A DNA stretch of 64,000 nt, taken from the NCBI GenBank assembly GCA_023424095.1, contig JAFAEG010000030.1, positions 1-64,000 on the forward strand, written 5' to 3'. The DNA is from Pseudomonadota bacterium. Its GTDB lineage: Bacteria; Pseudomonadota; Alphaproteobacteria; Sphingomonadales; Sphingomonadaceae. The notes beneath the pieces were generated by a model. The model did no database searches and was not told the origin of the DNA. It was given only the letters and a program-made list of their open reading frames with translations. A program made the position numbers and the translations under genes. Shown in pieces: positions 1 to 7,579 of the stretch; the first letter of the stretch is position 1; the number at the start of each line of letters is the position of its first letter.

Positions 1-120
1 CCCCGGCGCTTTGCGCCACGATGGACAAGCCCCCGGCGCTTTGCGCCACGATGGACAAGCCCCCGGCGCTTTGCGCCACGATGGACAAGCCCCCGGCTGG
101 TGCGCGTGCGCTGGACAAGC
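1..120. repeat. 30-base tandem repeat array (at window edge)
   Basis: Three identical 30-base units start at 1, 31 and 61, followed by a diverged fourth unit at 91-120. Each perfect unit contains the inverted repeat GGCGC-TTT-GCGCC, so a transcript would form a ladder of small hairpins. In the frame starting at base 21 the unit would read as the decapeptide MDKPPALCAT, but that frame runs into the methyltransferase gene in the wrong register and has no sign of being a gene. The array touches the window start and may extend further upstream. Confidence 0.9.
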
Positions 121-147
121 CCCCTGGCCACCGGCACATGCCGTTTG

Positions 148-981
148 ATGACGGGCGCCGCAGAATGGATCGGCCAGGTGGGCCAGGCATGGGCGCACGA
201 ATGGACCCGAACGGACCGCGCCTTCGCCCCACTGACCCAACGCCTGCTGGCGGCACTGGACGAGATCGCGCCCGAACGCGGCCGCTGCATCGACATCGGC
301 TGCGGTGCCGGGGAAACCGCCATCGCGCTCGCCGCCTTGCGGCCTGACCTCGCCATCGTCGGCGCGGACATTTCCGACGACTTGATCGCCGCCGCGCGCC
401 AGCGGTCCAGCGCGCCGAACCTCGCGTTCATCGCCGGCGATGCCGTCGCCACCGCCGCCGCGCAGGCCCCGATCGACCTGTTCATCTCCCGTCACGGCGT
501 GATGTTCTTCGACGATCCCGCCGCCGCCTTCACGGCCCTGCGCGACGCCGCTGCCCGTGGCGCGCGCCTGCTTTTCACCTGCTTTCGCGACTGGTCGCTG
601 AACAGCTTTATCAGCGATCTTGCCCCACTCCTGGGCGGCGGTCCGCCGCCGGCGGATCAGCCGGGACCGTTCGCTTTCGCCGACGAAGGCCATGTCCGCG
701 CCATTCTCGCCACCTCCGGCTGGACCGACGTTCAGGCCGAACCGATCGATTTCGCCTTCCGCGTCGGGGAGGGGCCGGACCCGGTCGCCGACGGTGTGGC
801 GTTTCTCAGCCACATCGGCCCCGCCGCCCGCGCCCTGCGCGAGTGGCCGCAGGCCGAGCGGCCCGCTTTGCTCGCGGCGCTGGCCGATCGCTGTCGCGCG
901 CGCTTGAACGGCGATGCGGTCGATTTCCCCGCCGCCGCCTGGCTCTGGTCCGCCTCCGCTCCCGCCAAAGGAACGCCATGA
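148..981 (+). CDS. class I SAM-dependent methyltransferase
   Basis: A 277-residue protein with a Rossmann-type methyltransferase fold. The SAM-binding glycine motif (IDIGCGAG) lies at about residues 48-55, and an acidic residue follows at the end of strand 2 (VGADIS). The later SRHGVMFFDDP segment fits the post-II region of ubiE-like small-molecule methyltransferases. An in-frame start at 100 lies inside the degenerate tandem repeat, so the ATG at 148 is preferred. Its stop overlaps the start of the following GST gene (ATGA), so the two are probably co-translated. The substrate cannot be inferred; it is a cytosolic enzyme with no signal peptide. Confidence 0.85.
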   Translation: MTGAAEWIGQVGQAWAHEWTRTDRAFAPLTQRLLAALDEIAPERGRCIDIGCGAGETAIALAALRPDLAIVGADISDDLIAAARQRSSAPNLAFIAGDAVATAAAQAPIDLFISRHGVMFFDDPAAAFTALRDAAARGARLLFTCFRDWSLNSFISDLAPLLGGGPPPADQPGPFAFADEGHVRAILATSGWTDVQAEPIDFAFRVGEGPDPVADGVAFLSHIGPAARALREWPQAERPALLAALADRCRARLNGDAVDFPAAAWLWSASAPAKGTP

Positions 982-1601
982 CGATCATCGTCCATCATCT
1001 CGAGCATAGCCGCTCGCAGCGCATCCTCTGGCTGCTGGAGGAACTCGGCCTCCCATATGAGATCCGCGCCTACAAGCGGAACGCCAGGACGATGCTGGCC
1101 CCGCCCGATCTGAAGGCCGTCCACCCGCTCGGCAAATCGCCGGTGATCGAGGATGATGGCCGGGTGATCGCGGAGACCGGCGCCGTCGTCGAATATCTCG
1201 TCGCGAAGGCCGGCAAATTGGGCGCGCCCGCGGATCTCGAAGGCGCCATCCGCTACCGCCACTTTCTGCACTATGCCGAAGGCTCGCTGATGCCGCCTTT
1301 GTTCACCAAGCTCGTGCTCGGCCGCATCCCCCTGCTCGGCAAGACCGCCCAGAAGAAATTCCAGCCGATGATCGACGTCCATCTCGATTATTGCGAGGCG
1401 GAGCTCTCCGGTCGCGACTGGTTCGCCGGCGACGACTTCACCGCGGCCGACGTGATGATGAGTTTCCCGCTGGAGGCCGCACGGACCCGCGCCGGGCTGG
1501 ACGACAGCCGCCCGCATGTCATCGCCTGGATCGACCGCATCCACACACGCCGCGCTTACGCCACCGCCCTCGCGAAGGGCGGGCCCTACGCTTACGCCTA
1601 A
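978..1601 (+). CDS. glutathione S-transferase family protein
   Basis: A 207-residue protein with the two GST domains. The N-terminal thioredoxin-like half begins MTIIVHHLEHSRSQRILWLL and has the conserved cis-proline/acidic glutathione-binding stretch (LGKSPVIEDDGRVIAETGAV) around residues 51-72. The all-helical C-terminal half has the FAGDDFTAADVMMSFP signature near residue 150. The start ATG overlaps the methyltransferase stop by 4 bases. Its stop overlaps the convergent proline-rich protein gene by 4 bases. It probably conjugates or reduces electrophiles with glutathione in the cytosol; the specific substrate is unknown. Confidence 0.88.
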   Translation: MTIIVHHLEHSRSQRILWLLEELGLPYEIRAYKRNARTMLAPPDLKAVHPLGKSPVIEDDGRVIAETGAVVEYLVAKAGKLGAPADLEGAIRYRHFLHYAEGSLMPPLFTKLVLGRIPLLGKTAQKKFQPMIDVHLDYCEAELSGRDWFAGDDFTAADVMMSFPLEAARTRAGLDDSRPHVIAWIDRIHTRRAYATALAKGGPYAYA

Positions 1602-2116
1602 TCGACCCGCGGCGGATCGTTGCCGCGCTGGGGCTGCTCGACCGGCTGCGGCACTGGCTGCATCGTCACGGGGCGGTCGGGCCGGGTCCAGCGGTTCGGG
1701 CGGCAGCGGCGCGGGTCGGCATTGGGTCCCGAACAGTCCGTAGTGGTGGGCGGAGTCTGCGGCGCGGGCGTGTCGGGCGTGGGATCGGCCGCCGGCGGAA
1801 TATCGACCGGCGGGATCGGCGGCGTCACAGCAGGACCGGTCACGATCGGCACATAGACCGGCATGATCGCCGGCGGCCGCACTTCGGTATCGAGCGGGGA
1901 GGGGGCGACGCCGGTCGGGGTCGCCATCGGCCCTGTTGGCGCCGGCTGCTGCCGCTGCAATTCCAGCACCTGATCGGCGAGCGCATCGCGCTCGGCCGCC
2001 ACATCGCGTACCGCCACGATCGCCCAGACGCCAAGGCCGGTCGCGAGCACAGCCGCACCGACCTGCATCCACAGCAAGGCGCGCGCGGCGCGAACGAAAG
2101 CGGCGATCCGGCTCAT
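1598..2116 (-). CDS. hypothetical proline-rich single-pass membrane protein
   Basis: A 172-residue protein I do not recognise. A hydrophobic segment at about residues 16-36 looks like one transmembrane helix. It is followed by a short charged helical stretch (about 37-57, heptad-like Leu) and then a long Pro/Thr-rich tail to the C-terminus with two cysteines near residues 130-141. The start codon overlaps the stop of the upstream TIR gene (ATGA), so the two form a translationally coupled pair. The tail is likely periplasmic or cell-wall spanning, by analogy with other proline-rich membrane tails; no enzymatic motif is visible. Confidence 0.7.
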   Translation of the reverse strand: MSRIAAFVRAARALLWMQVGAAVLATGLGVWAIVAVRDVAAERDALADQVLELQRQQPAPTGPMATPTGVAPSPLDTEVRPPAIMPVYVPIVTGPAVTPPIPPVDIPPAADPTPDTPAPQTPPTTTDCSGPNADPRRCRPNRWTRPDRPVTMQPVPQPVEQPQRGNDPPRVD

Positions 2117-2769
2117 CGCCTGCTCATCGCACTGATCCGAAGCAAGATGAAGGCTGAAGCCGCCAGCAGCAGCACCGCGACTGCCGCCGCGCCAATGCTC
2201 AGCCAGCCGAACAGCTCGGCCGAGATCAGCCGCCGCGTGACCATCAGGACGGCCAGCGCCAGCGTTATCGCCACGCCCAAAGCGGCCCAGCCCAACGCCG
2301 CGACCTTGCCGAAGCCTTGCAAAGGCGATGCGCGCACGATCGTCAACGGCACGCCGCCCGGATCCGGCCGCCGCGTCTCGACCGCCGCGGCACCTGCCAA
2401 CTCACGCTGAAGGTCCGGCCAGGGCGCCTGCTCGCGCCCACCGCTCCAGCCCCGGAAATCCAGGAAGTGCAGCATGTTGAAGGGCAAAGGCGGCTTCACC
2501 CCGTCGAAATTGATCTGCACCAATTTGTTGCGGTCCAGCGCCTCATTCGCCTCGGCCCGCACCCACAGCGAATCGCGCGCGGTCGCGGACCAGGCGACGA
2601 CCACCTTGTCGGCCGCCTCGATCTCCCGTTCGATCACCGCGCCATAATCGGCGCCGGCCGCCAGCCGCCGGTCCCACCACAGGCTTCGCCCGTCGGCCTC
2701 GATTCCCTCGGCCACGGCCTGCGCCTGGTCCTGGTTGGCGCGCGAATAAGACAGGAAGATTTCCGCCAT
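2113..2769 (-). CDS. membrane-anchored TIR-domain protein
   Basis: A 218-residue protein. Residues 1-130 form a TIR-like domain: box 1 reads IFLSYSR (4-10), a WWD turn follows at 31-33, and SLWVRAE at 67-73 places Glu73 where NAD-cleaving TIR domains have their catalytic glutamate. Two hydrophobic helices follow at about 155-177 and 187-210, so the TIR domain should be tethered to the inner membrane, facing the cytosol. The ATG at 2769 is used because TIR box 1 begins right there; the ORF extension to 2841 adds only a non-conserved leader. The gene is coupled to the downstream proline-rich protein. Whether it acts in defence, signalling or NAD hydrolysis is open. Confidence 0.85.
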   Translation of the reverse strand: MAEIFLSYSRANQDQAQAVAEGIEADGRSLWWDRRLAAGADYGAVIEREIEAADKVVVAWSATARDSLWVRAEANEALDRNKLVQINFDGVKPPLPFNMLHFLDFRGWSGGREQAPWPDLQRELAGAAAVETRRPDPGGVPLTIVRASPLQGFGKVAALGWAALGVAITLALAVLMVTRRLISAELFGWLSIGAAAVAVLLLAASAFILLRISAMSRR

Positions 2770-2876
2770 CGCGGCAAGGCATAACAGAGCCGCCTGCACT
2801 CGCCCAGCCGTTGACAAGGCCCGGCAAAAAGGTGGACGCACGCCCCTTCAACGATACGCATAAGGGGCTGAGGGGA

Positions 2877-4214
2877 ATGGTCGAAAGCAAGGGCGGCGGC
2901 ATCTCGCTGCAAATGCAGATGCTGATCGGCTTCCTGGTCGGCCTGCTCGGCGGCCTCGCCGTCTATGCCACCCAGTCGGACGCGCAGTGGGTGAAGGACG
3001 TCACCACCTACGTCACCGGCCCGATCGGCCAGGTCTTCCTGCGCCTGCTGTTCATGCTGGTCATTCCCTTGCTGTTCGCAGCCCTGGTCGTCGGCATCGC
3101 GGAGATGGGCGACATTCGCTCGCTGAAGCGGGTCGGCCTGAAGACGCTCGGTTACACCGTCCTGCTCTCCGGCATCGCCGTCGTGCTCGCGCTGGCCGTC
3201 GCCAATCTGTTCCAGCCGGGCGCCGGCATCGATCAGGCGCAGGCGCAGGCCCTGCTCGAACAGGGCCGCGGCAATGCCGGCTCGATCATCTCCGCGCAGG
3301 AGGAACGGCCGCAGGGCGTCGCCGCCGTGCTGGCGATCATTCCGACCAACGTCGTCACCGCGGCGTCGGCCAACGACATCCTCGCGGTGATGTTCTTCGC
3401 CTTGTTCTTCGGCATCGGCCTGCTGCTCACCAACACGCCGACCTCGAACCGCCTGCAGGAGACGATCGAGGGCATTTTCCAGGTCTCGATGAAGCTGATC
3501 TCGATCGTCATCCGGCTCGCGCCGATCGCCATCGCCTGCTTCATGTTCAATCTGGCCGCGATCTTCGGCTGGAATTTGCTGGCAACGCTCGCACTCTATG
3601 TCGGCGTCGTGCTGCTCGCGCTCGGACTGCAGATGTTCGTCGTCTATCCGATCACGGTCGCGGTCATTGCCGGCAAATCGCCTCTGGGCTTCTTCCGCGA
3701 CATTCAGGAGGCGATGGTCGTCGCTTTCTCGACGGCTTCCTCCAACGCGACGCTGCCGACCTCGCTGAAGGTCGCCGATGAAAATCTGAAGCTCCCCGGC
3801 CCGGTCGCCCGTTTCGTCCTCACCATCGGCGCGACCGCCAACCAGAACGGCACCGCGATCTTCGAAGGCGTCACCGTCCTCTTCCTCGCCCAATTCTTCG
3901 GCGTGCAGCTGGATCTGTGGCAGCAGGTCACCGTCCTGTTGATGTGCATCCTCGCCGGCATCGGCACCGCGGGCGTCCCGGCCGGCTCACTGCCCGTGGT
4001 CGCGATCATCCTCGGCATGGTCGGCGTGCCGCCGGAAGGGATCGGCCTGGTGCTCGGCGTCGACCGCCTGCTCGACATGTGCCGCACCACGCTGAACGTC
4101 ACCGGCGACCTTGCCATCGCGACGATGGTCTCGCGCGGCGAGGAGGCGACTGTGCCTGCGACGGTCCCGCCGTCACCGCCGGAACCGTTCGTGACCCCGA
4201 AGGAGGATTATTGA
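2877..4214 (+). CDS. dicarboxylate/amino acid:cation symporter (DAACS family)
   Basis: A 445-residue inner-membrane transporter of the sodium:dicarboxylate symporter family (PF00375). It has about eight hydrophobic helices plus the family re-entrant motifs: the serine-rich turn TASSNATLPTSLK near the middle, the cation/substrate site NQNGTAIFEGV, and the second re-entrant loop GTAGVPAGSLP. The C-terminal MCRTTLNVTGD motif supplies the substrate-binding Arg/Asp region. The ATG at 2877 is chosen because it follows a purine-rich AAGGGGCTGAGGGG site; the in-frame codon at 2811 would add a non-hydrophobic leader. Divergent from the TIR gene. Glutamate, aspartate or C4-dicarboxylate specificity cannot be decided. 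Confidence 0.93.
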   Translation: MVESKGGGISLQMQMLIGFLVGLLGGLAVYATQSDAQWVKDVTTYVTGPIGQVFLRLLFMLVIPLLFAALVVGIAEMGDIRSLKRVGLKTLGYTVLLSGIAVVLALAVANLFQPGAGIDQAQAQALLEQGRGNAGSIISAQEERPQGVAAVLAIIPTNVVTAASANDILAVMFFALFFGIGLLLTNTPTSNRLQETIEGIFQVSMKLISIVIRLAPIAIACFMFNLAAIFGWNLLATLALYVGVVLLALGLQMFVVYPITVAVIAGKSPLGFFRDIQEAMVVAFSTASSNATLPTSLKVADENLKLPGPVARFVLTIGATANQNGTAIFEGVTVLFLAQFFGVQLDLWQQVTVLLMCILAGIGTAGVPAGSLPVVAIILGMVGVPPEGIGLVLGVDRLLDMCRTTLNVTGDLAIATMVSRGEEATVPATVPPSPPEPFVTPKEDY

Positions 4215-4217
4215 GGC

Positions 4218-5324
4218 CTACCAGCCGCCGAAACGCGGCCACACGGCTTCGACCCCGCCATCCGCGCCCAGCACATGATATTTATCATGCTGGGTGGCGG
4301 TGGCGCAGGCATGGTTGGGCAGGATGCGAACCTGATCGCCCACCGCCAATTCCGGCAATGCGGCACCCGATCCCGGTCGCACGGCGATGATGCCATGTTC
4401 CTGGTTCACGCTCTCGACGATCAGATCGGGCCAGGGCGTGCCGCCGGCGGCGCAAACCAGGCCATAGCCCTGATCCAAAGTCTGGCTCGCTGTGCCGCGA
4501 TCGCGTGACAACGCGGTCCAGCCCGCATCGACGAGGACCCAACCCTTGTCGCGCTGATGCCCGATCACGCTGGCCAGCACGCTCAGCGCGATCTCCTCGA
4601 CGCCGATGACCCCCAGTCCGGCCTGCACCAGATCGCCGAACATATAGACGCCGGCGCGCACCTCGGTGACGCCGCTGAGGTCGCGGGCCGCATAAGCGGT
4701 GGGGGTCGAACCCACCGACACGACAGGGCAGGGCAGCCCCGCCGCCCGCAATGTCTCGGCCGAGGCGACGACACCGGCCCGCTCCTGCTCCGCCGCCGCC
4801 ACGTGCGCGGCCTCGCCGGGCTCGTCATAGCTGCCGCCGCAATGCGTCATGACGCCACGCAAGGCGCCGCCGCCGATCAGCGCCCGCCCGATGGCGATGA
4901 GCGTCTCGCGATCGTCCGGTGCGACCCCGGCGCGGTGACCGTCCGCATCGATTTCGATCAGCACCGGCACGGGCGGACCATCGCCCGCCGCGACCGCTTG
5001 CGCCGCCGCCAGATTGTCCACGACCACCGCCAGGTCGACGCCCCGCGCCCGTAGCGCCCGCACTCGCGGCAGTTTCGCGGGCGCAAGGCCCACCGCATAG
5101 AGAATGTCCTGCGCTCCGGCCTCGGCAAAGGCCTCCGCCTCGGCCAGCGTCGAGACGGTGATCGCCTCCGCGCCGATCAACCGCAGCACGTCCACGCTCT
5201 TCGCCGTCTTCATGTGCGGACGCAATTGCACGCTTAGCCCGTCGAGCCGTGCCTTCAGGAACGCGATATTCCGCTCGAGCTTCGGCCGGTCGAGCAGGAG
5301 GGCGGGGGTGGGAATGTCGAACAT
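4218..5324 (-). CDS. fold-type III PLP enzyme, D-threonine aldolase / D-serine dehydratase-like
   Basis: A 368-residue protein of the DSD1/D-threonine aldolase family: an alanine-racemase-type N-terminal barrel followed by a D-serine-dehydratase-like C-terminal domain. It starts MFDIPTPALLLDRPKLERN, typical of the family. The PLP lysine lies in RPHMKTAKS at about residue 39. The C-terminal PNHACATATQHDKYHVL segment carries the His-x-Cys pair that binds the divalent metal in D-serine dehydratases and D-threonine aldolases. It likely cleaves or dehydrates D-3-hydroxy amino acids in the cytosol. Convergent with the symporter (3 bases between stops). Confidence 0.88.
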   Translation of the reverse strand: MFDIPTPALLLDRPKLERNIAFLKARLDGLSVQLRPHMKTAKSVDVLRLIGAEAITVSTLAEAEAFAEAGAQDILYAVGLAPAKLPRVRALRARGVDLAVVVDNLAAAQAVAAGDGPPVPVLIEIDADGHRAGVAPDDRETLIAIGRALIGGGALRGVMTHCGGSYDEPGEAAHVAAAEQERAGVVASAETLRAAGLPCPVVSVGSTPTAYAARDLSGVTEVRAGVYMFGDLVQAGLGVIGVEEIALSVLASVIGHQRDKGWVLVDAGWTALSRDRGTASQTLDQGYGLVCAAGGTPWPDLIVESVNQEHGIIAVRPGSGAALPELAVGDQVRILPNHACATATQHDKYHVLGADGGVEAVWPRFGGW

Positions 5325-5363
5325 CCGCCACCCTTACCGCCATTCACGGATCCGGCGAAACGG

Positions 5364-7415
5364 TCAGGCCGGCTCCATCTCCTTCTGCACCACCTTCTCC
5401 GCCAGCACACCGTTCAGTTCGGCGAGATGGTCGAACTCGCTGGTATAGCTCGCCAGGCCCTGGCTCAGCGACCTGAGTTCCGCGTCGAGCCCGGTCATTT
5501 CCGCTTCGGGAATGAGCGCGTCGATCCGGTCCCAGCGCGACCAGCCCTCGCGCGCGTCGATGCCGAGCATCTGCCCGCGGCGGCTGGAGACGGCGGAGGT
5601 CACCTTCGACGAGGCCGTGCCCGGCGAGACGACCGACACCCGCCGCACCGGTTCCAGCAGGTGTGGCGCCGCGGCCGCCAGCGCCTCGCTCATCGCGATC
5701 CGGCCGGCGGTGCGGAAGGCGATCTCCGACGAATCGACGCTGTGATAGGACCCGTCGGTCAGCGTCACCGCCACATCCACCACCGGGAAGCCCAGCGGAC
5801 CCTTCACCATCGCGTCCTTGATTCCCGCCTCGATCGCCGGGAACCATTGTTTGGGCACGACGCCGCCACTGATCTTCTCGGCAAACTGGAAGCCTTCGCC
5901 GCGCGGCAGCGGCCGGACCTCGATCACCACGTCGCCGAACTGGCCGTGCCCGCCCGATTGCTTCTTGTGGCGGCCGCGCTGGGTCACGCTCTTGCGGATC
6001 GATTCCTTGTAGCCGATCGCCGGCTTGCGGGAGGTCACCGCCACGCCATAGCGCCGCCGCAAGCGCTCCAGCGTCACGCGGATATGCTCGTCGCCCACCC
6101 CGGTCAGGCGAGTCTCGTGCAAGGCCTCATCCTGTTCCCAGGACAAAGCCGGGTCTTCTTCACACAATTTGTGAAGTGCGGTCGATAAGCGCACGTCATC
6201 CTTGCGATCCTGCGTGGCGATGGCGACCGAATAATTGGCCGCTTCGTCGGGGTCCGCAGGGGAGGGCGGCAATTCCTTGCCATTGCCGATCCACTGTCCG
6301 GCCTCCACCCCGTCCAGCTTGGCAATGGCCACCAGATCGCCTTCGCGCGCTTCATTGGTCTTCACGTTCTTCTCGCCCTGGACGGTGAAGAGCGTGCCGA
6401 TCCGCACCGGCTCGCCACCGCTGCTGCCCAGTTCGGCGCCTTCCTTCAGCCCGTCGCCGAACGTCCGCGCCAGCGCCAGCCGGCCCATCGCGCCGCCATG
6501 GCTCGTCTTGAACACATAGGCGGCCGGGCCCTCGGCCAGCAGCCGCTCGGCGGTCTGCGCGGGCGCGGGCGCCTCGTGCCTGATCGCCTTCAGCAGCCGC
6601 CGCACGCCAAAGCCTTTGGCGGCGGAGCCGAACAGCACCGGCACGCTCTGGTTGCCGCCGGTCTCCTTCGCCAGATCGGCATAGACGGTCGCCGCATCCG
6701 GCGTTTCGTCCATCAGCAGCGTTTCCATCAGCGCATCGTCATGATCCGCCAATTGCTCGAGCATGTGGAAGCGCGCCGATTGCTCGCGAGCCTTCAGATC
6801 CTCGGGGATGTCGGTCTGCTCGGAAGCCTGGCCAGCGCGGTAATGAAAGGCTCGTTCCAGCGCCAGATCGACGAAGCCGCTGATCTTGTCCCCGTCGCGG
6901 ATGGGAATCTGCCGGGCGATCAGGGGGTTGGCGCTCATCGGCTGTAACGCTTCGAGCACGCCTTGGATCGAGCCGCGGGCCTGGTCGATCTTGTTGACGA
7001 AGATCAGATGGGGGACACCCATCGCCTCCAGCCGCCGCAGCGCCGGCTCGGCGAGCTGCACCCGTTCCTGCTCCGGATCGACCACCACGATCGCCAGGTC
7101 GCAGGCCGCGACCGCGCGGGTGCCGTCTGACTGGAAGCCTGCTGGCCCCGGACAATCGGCGATCGCATAATCGTCGCCGCCATAGGAGAAACGCAGCAGA
7201 TTGAGCTCAGTCGAGCCGCCGCGCGCCCGCGCCTCGGCACTGGCATCGCCGACGCTGGTCTTGGCGTCGACGCCACCCTGCCGGTCGATGGCTCCAGCCG
7301 CAAAGAGAAGGGCCTCGGCCAGGCTGGTCTTGCCAGCCCCACCGGGGCCCACCAACGCGATCGCGCGCGTCCCGCCGCCTCTGGCGCCGCCTGTAATGTC
7401 CGGTCTTTCGGGCAT
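5364..7415 (-). CDS. elongation factor G-like GTPase (FusA2 type)
   Basis: A 683-residue translational-GTPase-like protein. The G1 loop reads GPGGAGKTS, the G3 motif is DCPG rather than DTPG, and G4 is NKID. Domains II-V of EF-G follow, including domain IV (SGGHGQFGDVVIEV) and domain V near the C-terminus. The divergence of G1-G3 and the shorter domain layout fit the second EF-G-like paralogue of alphaproteobacteria rather than canonical FusA, which normally sits with rpsLG and tuf. The ATG at 7415 has a GGGAGAAGCTC leader just upstream; the longer frame to 7526 is Arg-rich and unlikely. Divergent from alaS. Confidence 0.88.
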   Translation of the reverse strand: MPERPDITGGARGGGTRAIALVGPGGAGKTSLAEALLFAAGAIDRQGGVDAKTSVGDASAEARARGGSTELNLLRFSYGGDDYAIADCPGPAGFQSDGTRAVAACDLAIVVVDPEQERVQLAEPALRRLEAMGVPHLIFVNKIDQARGSIQGVLEALQPMSANPLIARQIPIRDGDKISGFVDLALERAFHYRAGQASEQTDIPEDLKAREQSARFHMLEQLADHDDALMETLLMDETPDAATVYADLAKETGGNQSVPVLFGSAAKGFGVRRLLKAIRHEAPAPAQTAERLLAEGPAAYVFKTSHGGAMGRLALARTFGDGLKEGAELGSSGGEPVRIGTLFTVQGEKNVKTNEAREGDLVAIAKLDGVEAGQWIGNGKELPPSPADPDEAANYSVAIATQDRKDDVRLSTALHKLCEEDPALSWEQDEALHETRLTGVGDEHIRVTLERLRRRYGVAVTSRKPAIGYKESIRKSVTQRGRHKKQSGGHGQFGDVVIEVRPLPRGEGFQFAEKISGGVVPKQWFPAIEAGIKDAMVKGPLGFPVVDVAVTLTDGSYHSVDSSEIAFRTAGRIAMSEALAAAAPHLLEPVRRVSVVSPGTASSKVTSAVSSRRGQMLGIDAREGWSRWDRIDALIPEAEMTGLDAELRSLSQGLASYTSEFDHLAELNGVLAEKVVQKEMEPA

Positions 7416-7579
7416 GAGCTTCTCCCTCGTTCGCGCAAGCGAACCGCGAGAGCGACGCGGTGCTCGCGTCTGGTGCCGAACGATCAGGCTGCGCCTCTTC
7501 GCCGCGAGTCGCAAGCGCAATTGCACATGGGATGAGACAGAGAGTTGTCGCTGGGGGACGGCTCGCCTAAGTCAACCGA

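Noticed and set aside
1..120. The 30-base array as a CRISPR
   Set aside because: The units are directly adjacent with no variable spacers, and no cas gene is near.
21..347. A 108-codon frame encoding the MDKPPALCAT repeat
   Set aside because: The frame then crosses the methyltransferase gene in a different register and shows no conserved features or translation signal.
2634..3893. Long leftward frame opposite the symporter gene
   Set aside because: Its composition is a mirror of the symporter gene with Asp/Arg-rich low-complexity sequence; nothing conserved is seen. The same holds for the long frame opposite alaS (8414-9679).
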